Below are positions 33,990 to 46,040 of a DNA stretch of 64,000 nucleotides, piece after piece. This DNA is from Gymnogyps californianus (taxonomy: Eukaryota; Chordata; Aves; Accipitriformes; Cathartidae). The notes under the pieces were generated by a model. The model made no database searches, was not told the origin of the DNA, and was given only the letters and a program-made list of their open reading frames with translations. The DNA lies in assembly GCF_018139145.2 (NCBI RefSeq), contig NC_059500.1, forward strand, positions 48,506,072 through 48,570,071, given 5' to 3'. Each line of letters starts with the position of its first letter. Position 1 is the first letter of the stretch. Both the position numbers and the translations under genes were made by a program.

Positions 33990-36506
33990 ATCATCAAATA
34001 TAAGGTCAAGTACTTGCAGACTTTCATTTTTTAAACCAGATAGGGAGACACCTGGACGTCAAGAGCCATACACTGTTCAGGGTCTGTCACGGATTTGGAG
34101 CTTCACAAAGTAAATTTCCTTCTTGCAAGATACAAGGATTATATTCACTGAGTGATTAAACGAAATAAATGTGAAAACTAATGCAGAGTTTAATTAGCAG
34201 ATTGACATTCTTAACACAAGCTGTTCGCTTACATGCAGTGTCTGTTTATGTGGAAGGGAACAAGTGCATTTGGATAGTTTACCAGGGATTTTGACTAATA
34301 CAGATGTAAGTAGCTGTGAGATAATCACACCTCCGCTTTCATCCTTATGTCTCTGCCCCATTCCTCTGGAAATATATTTTATCATGCCCACAACAGCCTT
34401 TAAACAAAACTTCTGTTAGAGTGATCCTGCCTGGTGTTAAGTCTATGCAGCTTAACTGAAACAGCAATAAATGTGCAGGTGTCTATGTGATCATGACAAT
34501 AGTATCAAAATGGAAAAGCTCAACTTTTTAACAAAACTAGGAATTAGTAACAGTACTTCCCTTTCCTCTCTTTCTCAACATACAATCTCTTAAAACCGAA
34601 GGCTGAAACATTAGTAGCAACATCTTTTTCTCTGTTAAGGGCTTCAAAAGTCCAGGAGGGTAAAAATAATGTGCTAGCAATCTGTATGTCATGGACTTAT
34701 TCTGCTTTTTAACTCTACAGATGAAGCTGTAAGAGCAATAACTGTGTAAGAAGGATTTTCTCTGCCTGCACATCAGTAGCAATGATATACGTTTGCCAAG
34801 CAAACTGTGCTTATTAGGGTTGATTTTTTTCTACTTGCATACAAATGGATCTGAGTAATGCTGGGTCCAAAATCCTGAGGGAGCTCTGCGTGATCCATTC
34901 TCCCACTGAAAGCATTAACAAAACAGCCTTTGATTTTACTAATGTAAAATGCACATCCCATACAAATGATACTTGCACAGGAGAGCTGTCTTAAAATTTG
35001 ACACAAGTAAATTGCCTGTCCCGTTGCCTCAGTTTCCTCATCTGTGAAAAACAGATAAAAATCTTTGAGATGCTGCCACAGGAGGCACTGTAAGTGAAAA
35101 CTGCTATTGCTGTATGAAAGAGGATTTGTTCAGCTAAATCTCCCAGTCTCCTATGAGGCCATTTTCTCTACATGCTTCTCCCCTTTTTGAAAGCAGCTTT
35201 TACAAAAATGATTGCAAGTGATTTCTAGAAGAACTTTGCATCCACAAATATTCATGGAAGCAGTGGAAATTATAGGCAACTTCTTAATGTAAAGCAAAAC
35301 GTGGGTGAAGTTAGACTCAACAGATGCTATGCTACACACGTTCCCCTCAGAAAAAGACGAACAGCTGTTGAGTTCTGCTTTGTGGGGCCTAGCTACACCA
35401 GCATGATAAAGAGCATAGGAACAGATACATAAACTTCTTGCTTGACTGTATTTGACAGACAGGGTACCTTTTTGGTCACAATATCTGGACACAATGATGC
35501 ATATTCTGTAAACTGATTTTGCTCCCAGTCCCACTGCCCTCCTATACTGCAGCAGATGTCTCCAAAATCTGTTTGAACCGACTGCTCTAAATGCACAGGG
35601 TTAATTGTAACCAGCTGGCCCAGAACACAGTAGGCATTTAAATACCTTGTGAGGAAGCCAAAACATTAGACTTCCTTTTTTTTCCTCCTTTTCTTACTGT
35701 AGTTACTGCTAAAACCAGCTTTGCTCCTACAGATGCCAGCAGACCCTGGTGTGCTGTGGAATGAATTGTTCATGATGTTTTGCTGAAAAGGAAAATGTAC
35801 CAATCCACTCATCTGGAGACCATTTAAAGTTCCACTAACACACACATGCACCACAGCAAGCTCAATTTTCAGTCTTGTTTGTTCTTCTTCCCGTGTTTCA
35901 CCTTTCGTCCGCTGCTGGGGTTCTGTTCCATTAGCAGCTTTCCAAGCCCTCGGAGAATGGTTAAGGGAAGGGAATAGAGAAAAATACTTTTAGTAACTGC
36001 ACACTTCTATGGCTTCAGTTAGGTTTTTATTACAACACTAACATTTAAGACTCTTTGGAGAGTCTTGGTTAGCATTAAATAACAATTTGGTATAATGAAA
36101 ATGATATGACAGTAAAATAATTTAAGCAAGAGATGTTACAAATGTTGACTCCCTGCCCTCCCCTTAGTCCCTGGACAGAAATAGTCCAAACTTGATATGG
36201 TCAAACCAGGTAGGGGAACATCACATCTCACAGCCATGTTCCCCGTCACTCAAAAGATCACTTGTTCATTTGTTAGATCTGCTTCAGGAGTAAGATATAA
36301 CATCCCCATTTTGGTGACTGAAAGACTGCTAAGAAAAATAGGAGATGCAGACGTTGAATATTGGAAGCCTCAAGAAGAATTCTCCCATTTTCTGAATGAG
36401 TGTTAGAAGGCCTGGTAAGAGAAGTGGTACAATGAATCCACTACAAGAGAGATGACCATCCCAAAGCGAGTATGAGATCAAATCTTCTTACTGCATGGAA
36501 GGCACG

Positions 36507-37113
36507 AAGCATGTCCTGGTTTCTGCTGGGACAGAGTTAATTTTCTTCTTAGTAGCTGGTATTGTGCTGTGTTTTGGATTTAGTGTGAACAATGTTGATA
36601 GCATGCTGATGTTTTAGTTGTTGCTAAGTAGTGCCTATCCTAAGTTAAGGATTTTTCAATTTACCATTCTCTGCCAGCAAGCAGGTGTGCAAGAAGCTGG
36701 GAGGGAGCGCAGCCAGGACAGCTGACCCGAACTAGCCAAAGGGATATTCCATACCATAGAACGTCATGCTCAGTATATAAATTGGGGGGAGTTAGCTGGG
36801 AGGGGTGGATCGGTGCTCAGGGATCGGTCAGCGGGTGGTGAGCAACTGCATTGTGTATCACTTGTCTTTTCTTGGGTTTTATTTCTCTCTTTTTTTTGTT
36901 ATATTCCTTTTCATTACAATTATTATTGCTATATTTTATTATTATTATTGTTAGTATTATATTTTATTTTACTGTAGTCATTAAACTGCTCTTATCTCAA
37001 CCCATGACTTTTACTTTTTTTCCCGATTCTCCTCCCCATCCCACTGGGAGGGGGGAGAGGGGAGCAGCTGCGTGGTGCTTAGTTGCTGACTGGGGTTAAA
37101 CCACAACAAGCAT
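36507..37113 (+). mobile_element. Solo LTR copy 4 (ERVL-like)
   Basis: The LTR is 36512-37108 (597 bp), starting TGTCCTGG and ending CCACAACA. The flanks are AAGCA before and AGCA after the terminal CA. This fits a 5-bp AAGCA duplication if the LTR's last A is shared with the target. TATATAAA is at 36774-36781 and ATTAAA at 36980-36985. It has an ATT-rich stretch near 36918-36960. Antisense to the gene, in the 14-kb intron. Confidence 0.88.
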
Positions 37114-40100
37114 TGACCACTTCAGACAGATGAACATCAAGTTTCTTAACCCCAGTTCTTCTGAAGTATAAGTAAGGTGCTCAACTACCAAATTGTCTAA
37201 AGGCTAGAATTCAGCTGGTTATCTGTAGAAACAGAACTAAAGTCACTGACATTTTAAAAGCCAGGAAGAAAGTTTGGATGCATTCTAGCCTAGGGGTAAG
37301 CTGAATAGGATTTTTCAGGATTTCAAGTTTGGAATTTCAGGGACAGATTTCAGCTAAATCTGCTTTCAGATCCAGCCATAAGGACAAATGGCCTGCAGAA
37401 CATATATTATTACCATTTGTACTGGAGAAAAGAATCTGCCTGATTTTTATTTCTCAAGTTAAGTTTGAAGCCTGACATTGTTAAGTAAAAAATCATTGCA
37501 TTTAGGATGCCAAAAAAACAAACTATAAAAGGCAACTTTAGCTACCTTCTGAAGTAAAACTACACAACTGCACAGTAAACATCTCCTAACATTGAAATGC
37601 AGCACCTTGACAAAACTTTGTTAGTCAATAAGTCATATTATATAGACAATTTCAAGATCCTCCCCTAGACTCAGAGAATGGTAAAGAAAAATTTTTGCAG
37701 GAACAAAAATGGTTTATAAATTAATGATCTGTTTTCCCTGATGTGCCCCAAATAAAAAATAACAGACGGCCGTTTCATTACTGATTTTGATTGTCATCAA
37801 TGCCTGAGCACAAAGCTCTTCAGCTAAAGAAAATAAGACTGGCCTGCAGAAGTACTTAAAGTCAACTGACAGGGAACTGTGCCTGACTCTTCTTCAGTCT
37901 GGAGGAAGCAAAAGTCACATGATTCCACTCAACAGTGGTGATGACTTGTTGTCCAAGACCAGTGCAAACTGCATCCAAACAGACCAGGAAGAATCAGAGG
38001 GGAAACCAGCCTAGTGGTTGAGACACACTTTTTTCTGCTCTGACTCCTCAATATCAGAACACAATGCTCTTCCAGCGTATCTACCATTTCAGGTCACATT
38101 GGATTTACATTATAAAGCAGTGTGTAACTATCATATTTCTAGGAAATCCTAAATTTTTACTCAAACTTGATGCTTAAGCAGATGGTGTGCTCATGTAAGC
38201 AGTTCAGAAGCACAATTTTTACCATCTCAGAAAGGGTCGCAAGAATTTACCCCTTGAAATGACAAATATAACAATTTAAGAAGATTCATTGCTAAAAGGC
38301 CATGATAACGTATCTTCTAGCAAGAAATTCAGACTGAAGAAATGGTATAATAAGCAGATGAATGTCATATATAGCAATGACTAGGTGAGATACTTATTTT
38401 AGGTAACACAAAGGTAAGCATAATTGGAATGACTCATTAAGAACACATGACTGCAGACCTATATGCATCTCAGCGAGCAGCTGTTGCCTGCTTAATTTAG
38501 CAGCTAACAAGAAAACTTGATAGTTTGTAGTGAGACAATGATTTATTGTGGGTTCCAACTTTTTATTAAATTTATTTTGCATTTGTTGAAATATTGCAAT
38601 CAGCCAAGCAATAAACTCCATATCACTTTCTCCATATCACATTTTTATTTCGCTTTATAAAACTTTAAGTATCCCGAAAATGCACTATGTTTTAGTCCAC
38701 AAAAAAATTAATCATTACATAACAAATGATGGATCCTCTGATATAACTTAAAAGTATGGTAAGCCGTGTTACCAGTTAATAGAGCAGCTATGGCAAAAGG
38801 TTTCTTATTCTAGAGCACAGAGATCTGTTCTGGAGTATCTGTAATGTTTTAAACGTGCTCCTCCTTGTCCTTAATTCAAAATAAACATTTCTCCAAGTCC
38901 TTAGATGGCAGAACGTCCGGACCTCAGAGGAGCCTAGAAAAGACTGTATCAGAAGACAATGCTAGGATGCTATGTATCTGTAAACGTCACACCACTGCAA
39001 TAAAAATGTGTACTTCTGCCTTGCTTTTCAACTATGACTCATGTTCGAATAAAAAGCCTGTGGAAAAGAGCGTGCCTTCATAGACTCTTGGAAAAAATCA
39101 CAAAACTTAAAAATTCTGTATAAAAAACCCAAAAGGTTCTTCCGTAGTTCACAGGAGCTATGAGGAACCTCAGGATGGGTACACTTAGTTGTATAAGAAA
39201 GTAATTAAAATTACTTACCTAACAGATACTCCTTATTGCATACACTCTGGTGGTTTCACAGTATCACCACATTACATTATGTAATGAGGAATTTCATTAG
39301 TATTTCTTCTGCCTATGGTTTTCTCTGCAGAAAGTGGTAGAAGACACATTTTGGAGGCACAGTAGAAGACATCCAAGTATCAGTGCAAATTGGATTTGAA
39401 GATGAATGATTGACTTCCCGCTAATTTTCCAAGTGGGGCGACTCAGGGAAAAGACAGATGATTTGGTTTGCTCTTGGACACAAAAGTCAGCAGCATGCCT
39501 TTAATAGATTCTGATATTAAGTATTAAACAAAAGTTTTTCTCATTAGCTGAGTTTCTTTGTTACATATGTCTGCATAAAGCAACAGAGATAGGTAGTTTG
39601 TGGCACACAAGCAGATTTCAAATCACTGAAATTTGGGCACTTTAAATAACCCTTTACTCAAAATAACACTATGTTCCTTCAAAATACCCAAGCTCCAACA
39701 ATCAAACACGCTTCCAAGTACTGGAATACACTTGACCTAAGTATGGAGACATTGAGGTGACAATGATACGAATTGACTTTGTGACTTCTGCTGGTAAAAC
39801 CAAAACCACCATGGAAAAAAATGGGCTAGTGAGTGCTTTTTTCAGTTTCTGTTCCTGTTTACCCAGAAAAGGTTAACTGTGTGAAGATAAGTGCAGAAAT
39901 AATAGGATGGCAGCCACTGAAAGACATCTACATGACATACTGTTTTAGCAGCTATTATGTTGTAGGAAAGCACAGCTGACAGGAACATTACTTGCTTGTC
40001 TGTATATGTTCAGAAACAAATCAGCAGCGAGGAAGAGAAAATATAGGTAAAATATTACGTCACTAAAGTGGTGTCTCCACCACTTCACCAGCTGATTTAA

Positions 40101-42995
40101 ACTCAGAGCTGCCCACCCTCAACTGAATAAAATGTCCACAGTTTTGCTCAGTTACTAGTCAGGCAAGGTCTTACTGAAGCCAATGGATTTATTTCTTGTG
40201 TAAAGACTGAATAAAGGCATCAAGATTTACTCTACAAAGAGAAATTCAAACATTTCATTAGTACGTTAACCCAAAGGACTGCATTAAGAAGTAACATCTA
40301 CATATTAATTTTTCAAGGTATCCTTTTCATTTCTCTTGCATTCAATAGAACTAGTAGACTTGCTGAATAAAGCTAGTTTTATTGTCTGATAATCATCTTA
40401 AAATGCTCTTAATAGCATCAAATCAAATATAGTCAAAATACAGTATCTTTACCCATGCTCCACCCTTTGCTAGGTAGAAAAACATGACTCAGAAAAGGTA
40501 TTATGGTGTCCTTAAGAATTATAATCTAAGAGCCTCCTACAGCCCATCCTCCTCTGGAAGGCTTTATAAGCTAAGTAACTCATAGCATACCAGACCATAC
40601 CCCTTTTTGCACATCAGTAGTCCAGCTTGAGAGCTTAGCCCATAAAGGGGAAAGTACACCTGAAATACATCTCCCAGGCAAAGGAAAATTTTCCTAATCA
40701 TAACTTTTAAAATTTAATAAAAGAAGTTAAAATTTTACTTAAAGAGCTGACAATTCTTGTGAAAGTGAAATTTACCTGAAAGTTTAGTTTTTATGAAAAA
40801 CAAAAGCAGAAATGGAGTTTTACTGAAAACACTTTAACCCTGCTTGTTTACTCCCATGTGCCAGCTCCACTGAAGACGGGTTTTGCATGGCCTGTGAATT
40901 AATTTCCAGTGAATATCACTGACCCTGCACTAGGAAAAAAAAAAACCACAACCCCACCAAAAAAACAGAACTACAACCCCTTCCAAATGTTGAAAAAAAA
41001 ATCAGTCCATCTCTCTTGGATGTAGTTGTTTGTGTCCGGACAAGAGACACGTATCAAGCTCCATGACCATTATGTATTCTTATCAAGTAAAGAATGCCAA
41101 CTACCATCACAGCAGAAAGCAGAGGACTGTATTAGTGTGAATTGACAAGACTGTGTGGGTCTCCTTCTTCTCCTAGCTTCTCCTTCAGTTATGGTTTTAA
41201 CTAAGATGAAAATCAACTCAGAATCCAAGAAAATGAGAAGGGGAAACATCCTCTTTGGGCCCTGATTCATACGCAAGCTGCAAATTAAATAGGAGAGTGG
41301 AAGAGTAAGACTTTATCACTAACTAGAAGTCATCACTAGCTGATAAGGGATTAATATAAGATCCACGCAGTTCCTGCCATAAAACATAATTTCAAAATGA
41401 AGCTGCATTGAGAAATCTAGGAAGGAGATTGACCAGTGGGAATAATCCTTTCAGGAAATTAACATGCAAGAGCTTAGGAAGACTACAAAAGCTATTCAAA
41501 AGGAAAATTGTTATAAATTGCGTACCTCTCTTTCGATAGGTGGAGAAATGTTTTGGGTATACATATAGCAGGTTTCACAGACTCACAAATAAAAACCAAA
41601 AATCGTGTTTATAACTTTTTAAGTCTAGAAAGCACGTAAAATTATTCCAAAGATGTGCACTTCCCTGTGTTCCCTAAAATCTATGCTTTAATTTAAAAAC
41701 AAATCATAGAAATCCTTTGGAGTGGATGTTACTGGTGTCTTTCCATTTTGATGTAAGTTGACACAGGGAACCAGAGAGGTAATGGCATCTTTAAGATGTC
41801 AGCTTCCCAGGGATTTCGCTTTCGGCTAGCCACAGAGATTTCGAAGTTTATCCTTCCTTTTCATCAGAAATAAGAATCAATTTTTGAAGCACAGCTTTGC
41901 ATGTACTTTGCTAAAGGTTGAGAAATACTGGCCAGTATTTCTGCCAATTTCCATCTGCTTCACAAAGTCATGAATGTTTATTTCCTTAAAAAAAAAAAAG
42001 ACTAGAAACCTATGAAGATGACATGTAAAGAAAATGTCTCAAGATTAGTGATATAATCGTAACACATCAAAATTAGAAGGCAGTTGAATGAACTTTAAGT
42101 ATTTGTCCCAGATCATCAGACTGCAAATGAATTTTTCCCGTACTGTTAGGCACATATCAGAGTTTTACAATTTCCTATTCACTAGCACGGATAATCTCCA
42201 GGAAGCTTCTGCAGAACACATGCTTATTCCAGAAGCTGCAGCAGTTAAATAACAAGCTAAGACAGCTGGGTTCAATTTAGGTTGCGGATTACTCATTCAC
42301 TCAAAAAGATAACCACTGTTAGGCTGGTGAAAGCCAGCACTGCTGCTATTACTGAACCCAGTTGCTATGTCCAGCTTTTTTCTATTTAGGACATTAAGGA
42401 AATATTTCTAAAAGGCTACTATGTTCCAGAAAAAAGAAGAATGACATAAATTTAATTTCTAAACAATGACAATTCTTTCTCAAAAATAACTACTATTCTT
42501 AAGACCCTAGATTAGTATAAATTAAAGAGATTAAAAGCACAGGAATTTGACATTTTCAACTTTTTGGGGAACATTTTGCATACATCTCCTATTTTTTACT
42601 CTGTAACTGCTCTGCCATTTTCTGCCTAAAATTTTTGCACATGGGGGAAAGACTTTGGGAAGGCTCTACTGTTATAGATAATGGTACAACTTTTTTCTTA
42701 TTTAGCTCATAAATGCATTATAGTAGGAAATAGCAGGGTTACTCGAGGGTAGGTGTAGCATCTCAATCTATGTACTTTCATTTTCCAGCTGTCTCAATTT
42801 CAACTTTTATCTACTCTTTTCCTGTCAGAAATCTCAAATGGTTGTACATTGACTTGCACAAAGGCACTAAAAGATTCTCTGCCATATTTTCCATGCAATA
42901 TTTGGAGAAATCTTTATTCAAAGTACAAGTCCTAGGATTTGATAGGCTTAAAATCAAAATCTCTATCTAGTTTTTAGTACAAAGTAATCACTCAC

Positions 42996-43035
42996 CAATT
43001 TCTAATTTTAGTGATTTTTTTGTTTGTTTTTCCAT
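42996..43035 (-). CDS. Coding exon 2, proposed start codon (unrecognised gene)
   Basis: A 40-nt exon. The acceptor is preceded by a pyrimidine-rich stretch (TATTCCGTTTACTGTATTCAG) and the donor is ATTG|GTGAGTG. The first codon is ATG. Thirteen codons read MEKQTKKSLKLEI and the exon ends one base into the next codon (phase 1). That phase fits the exon at 28595-28773, which needs one upstream base to complete its first codon, and also the tentative exon at 30678-30743. The short, lysine-rich N-terminus is plausible but carries no recognisable motif. The ATG lies at the exon boundary, so the initiation context depends on exon 1. It is a short exon, so chance is a real alternative. Confidence 0.5.
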
Positions 43036-45535
43036 CTGAATACAGTAAACGGAATACCAGATTCTACTGAAATACTTAAAGACAGCTTATGGTGAAATGT
43101 GTTCATTGATTACTCACATTTGACTCCAAGCATTTCCCACATGCCTAACACATAACTTCACTAGATGTTTTAATTTATCGAGAATCTATTTTAGCGTGTA
43201 TGCCTCATCCTATCAAAGGTAACTCCTCAGAAACTCTCAACAAGACAGAGAGAGGAAAACAACCAATACTGTTGCAAGAGTATCCAACTGCTTTATTGCA
43301 GTTCGATTTATTTATTTGTAGAACATATTAACCAATTTTGGAATGACTGAGTAAAACTATTCCATGGCTAAAGCACCAGTTCCACAGAAAAATGGGGCGC
43401 TTGTACCCTAATATATTTTTGACTGAAACCTGAATCATGCCTTGTAAAATTTCCTTGCATGATCAAAGCCTAAGTGATGGCATCTTTTCCTATATGGACA
43501 CAACTTTTTGTGACAACTTGAGCTTCTTTAAGAGTTTTCACATCTTCACTACTTACTCATCTTTTATTTCTTCATGCAATCATGATAGTTACTTTTGGAA
43601 TATCTCATCTGTAAACCATGTATCTCCATGCTTGCACATCGATGACTTGTATTCAAAGCATCAATTAATAGGTCAATATCTTAAGAATCAGAGTGCCGTA
43701 AGCCCATCCATAACAAGTCAGAATATCACTTCAGTGCAACTGTGACTTGCAAAGTTTCTGTATATTCAGAAACGGAAACAAATAATCTTTCCAGCATTAG
43801 CTGGTTTCTGGGTCTGAATCTGAGAATCAGTTAAATTACAGTATGATAATGTTTTTTTACCATAAGTTCTTATTTTTCACGTGTAAGTTCTAGTGGCATT
43901 TCCCTGGAAACACGTGTTTAACACCATCTGCATAACAGAACCTTTTCAACACAGGGACATTCTCTTTCATATAGAAGCAAGCATATTCATGACATAAATG
44001 AGCAGTTAAATTCACACCAGTGAAAGCTCACAGGTAAGCCTTCAAAGATAAGTAATCCATACCCATTTAAATATTGTGCTTTCCCAATGCAGATTAGTAT
44101 TACAGCCATCGAAAGTTCATCTGTCAAAAGATGATGAAAAAAATTTCTACAAGATCTGAAAGCTTTTGAAACATTATTCCCCATCTATAAGTAGTTACAG
44201 GAGGGCCACAGCTCTATCCTTGCTTTTGACTGCAACGGAGATAATCCTGGGAGAAAGTAACGTTTGCTGCACACTGGTAACTTGCTGACTACTGGTTAAC
44301 TGGTTGTATTACAGTAGTATATTCTCAGATTCCTTGATCTTGCACAGTATTCACACTGGTATTACGATCCATCTCTGAAGCACCATTTTCTAGTAGATTA
44401 GGAACCAGGCAAAATGACTCAAGGGAATAGCAAGAGCCCACAGATTTAAAGGGACATTGTCAAGGCTGATAAGCCTAAACGTAATACCTTGCTTTGCATT
44501 GTCATTACAGTAGCGGTATGTCATAAGATGCTGTAGTTGCGAGAAGCATACTCCAGAAACACAGTATTTTGCCAGTAGGTCTACAATCATAAGCCAGTGT
44601 ATATCAAGTTGGAGAAAAAAATATATAGAAAAGCAAGAGTTTCCATATACAAGCTTCTTGCAGGAAAAATGTCTTTAAACAGCATCTAAGCAGGATAATA
44701 TCCCCCAGTAAGAATCTTTCAATTCCTATTGTTCTCATTGTTTTAATTAAGAGCAAAAGTCTTGGAAGCAGCCTTTGAACACTTTAAAGAAATACTGCAG
44801 TTGCCTTAAAAAACAGTGCTTAATAAAGGAAATAAGATACACGAACTGCAGAAGGGATACAAAGTTCACAAATACCTGCAGCACTACCTGATTTAATTTC
44901 ACTATTATTAAAAGGACTTTTAAAACATCAAACAGCAGAGCTCATAAAGCACAATGAAAACAGTTTAAAAATCCTTTCAGGTTTAAATTTTAATGATGAC
45001 CTTTAAGCCAAACATCCAAGAATTCAAGAGTCTTTATTATTGGAATATCATGTCAGCTTTTGGTAACCATGATGCTCTTAAATATTTTTAAATTATAATA
45101 GAAATTATTAATATTTAGTATTTAAGCAAACAGAACTGGAGACATTTCAGGCAAAATCCAGGTCTCACCAAGGTACATGAAAGTTTAGAAATGGCAAAAC
45201 ATTGACAACAACTATTTCACAACATCACCTATTCACTTTCCATGTATGTAGCACTGTAAATAAAAAATAATAATAATGAAAAAAAGGACTTTATTCCAGA
45301 TGCCTTGCCTTCTTAAGAGTTGTCCTTAACATCTTTTCTAAAGGGCCATATGAAATGGAAGCGCTGTTTCTAAATAAATGGATAAATAGAGGCCATGACA
45401 ATAGTGCCATAGCACAAGCCCAGCACAGCCAGCCCAAGACCAACTGAGCCCCCAGCCTGGGTTTGTGGGACATTATGTAACCTACGGATAAGCCATATAC
45501 AGCTTATCATACCCCATGACTAAATACAGTCTTAC
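43036..45535 (-). other. Intron 1 of the minus-strand gene (proposed)
   Basis: About 2.5 kb between the proposed non-coding exon 1 and the first coding exon. It is AT-rich with a small AAT microsatellite near 45260-45280. No repeat family or other exon is recognised. Confidence 0.4.
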
Positions 45536-45785
45536 CTCCTCTCAGGCAAATCGAGAGAATAAAAGTAGCTTGTACCACGTTATGAGCTGGCAATAAATCA
45601 GTTCAGCAGGGTAGGGGGCAAGACTGTCCGACAAGGGCTCGTAAGCCATAATTTCTCTGATCAGGCGACCTCCGGCACGCGACCTGCTGCCCATGCCTCC
45701 TGGGACGCTGCAATAGCGGCGTTATGTAAGCACTGTAATACTCTTAAATCAACTGCAAAACGCCAGACACAGGGTAAAGCGCGGT
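45536..45785 (-). other. Probable 5' untranslated exon 1 with an upstream ORF
   Basis: The exon ends in GAGGAG followed by GTAAGACT, a strong donor. Its 5' end is not defined; 45785 is only a guess from the TATA-like element. Joined to the next exon at 43035, the junction reads GAG|ATGG, which gives purine at -3 and G at +4, a good initiation context. The exon contains a 50-codon open frame from ATG at 45694 to TGA at 45542-45544. That frame ends only six nucleotides before the proposed main ATG, so it would be an upstream ORF if transcription starts above 45694. The exon itself cannot carry the main frame through, which fits a UTR role. Confidence 0.5.
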
Positions 45786-46040
45786 TCCCGTGCCCCCCCT
45801 CCTCCCTCAGCGCTTATAATTGATGGTAACTGAAATCTGTTAAGTGAGGGCCTGACCCGATGCCGCGCTGAAGTCACTAAGCAGCTCCCAGCTGCCCCCC
45901 CGGGGCTCGGGGTCCGAGCCCGACAGCTCCCACAGTGCAGTGTTCTCCGTGGGGGGACGCAGCAGCGCTCCCCGATGATCAGCCCCCCGCCCCGAGCCAC
46001 CCCGCATCACACCAAACACAGGCAAAGGGGGTGCTCACAG
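45640..46040 (-). promoter_or_regulatory. CpG-rich candidate promoter of the minus-strand gene
   Basis: This is the clearest CpG-dense patch in the window, with many CG dinucleotides between about 45660 and 45980 in otherwise AT-rich, CpG-poor DNA. On the minus strand it holds a TTATAAG element (plus-strand 45813-45819), followed about 25-35 nt downstream by a GA/GC-rich segment where transcription could start. A TGACTTCA motif resembling a CRE/ATF site lies further upstream, near 45870-45880. The patch sits directly upstream of the exon 1 donor at 45536. Avian genes often start in such islands; that this is the promoter here is inference. No start site can be read from sequence alone. Confidence 0.5.

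Larger units (their letters stand above)
28774..42995 (-). other. 14-kb intron with a CR1 and a solo LTR
   Basis: Holds the tentative exon at 30678-30743, a 3' CR1 fragment (33303-33989) and a solo LTR (36512-37108). Some frames look protein-like (for example minus-strand 28867-29028 and both strands around 32500-32770), but they lack phase-compatible splice sites. The remainder, notably 37.1-43.0 kb, is AT-rich and unassigned. Confidence 0.45.
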
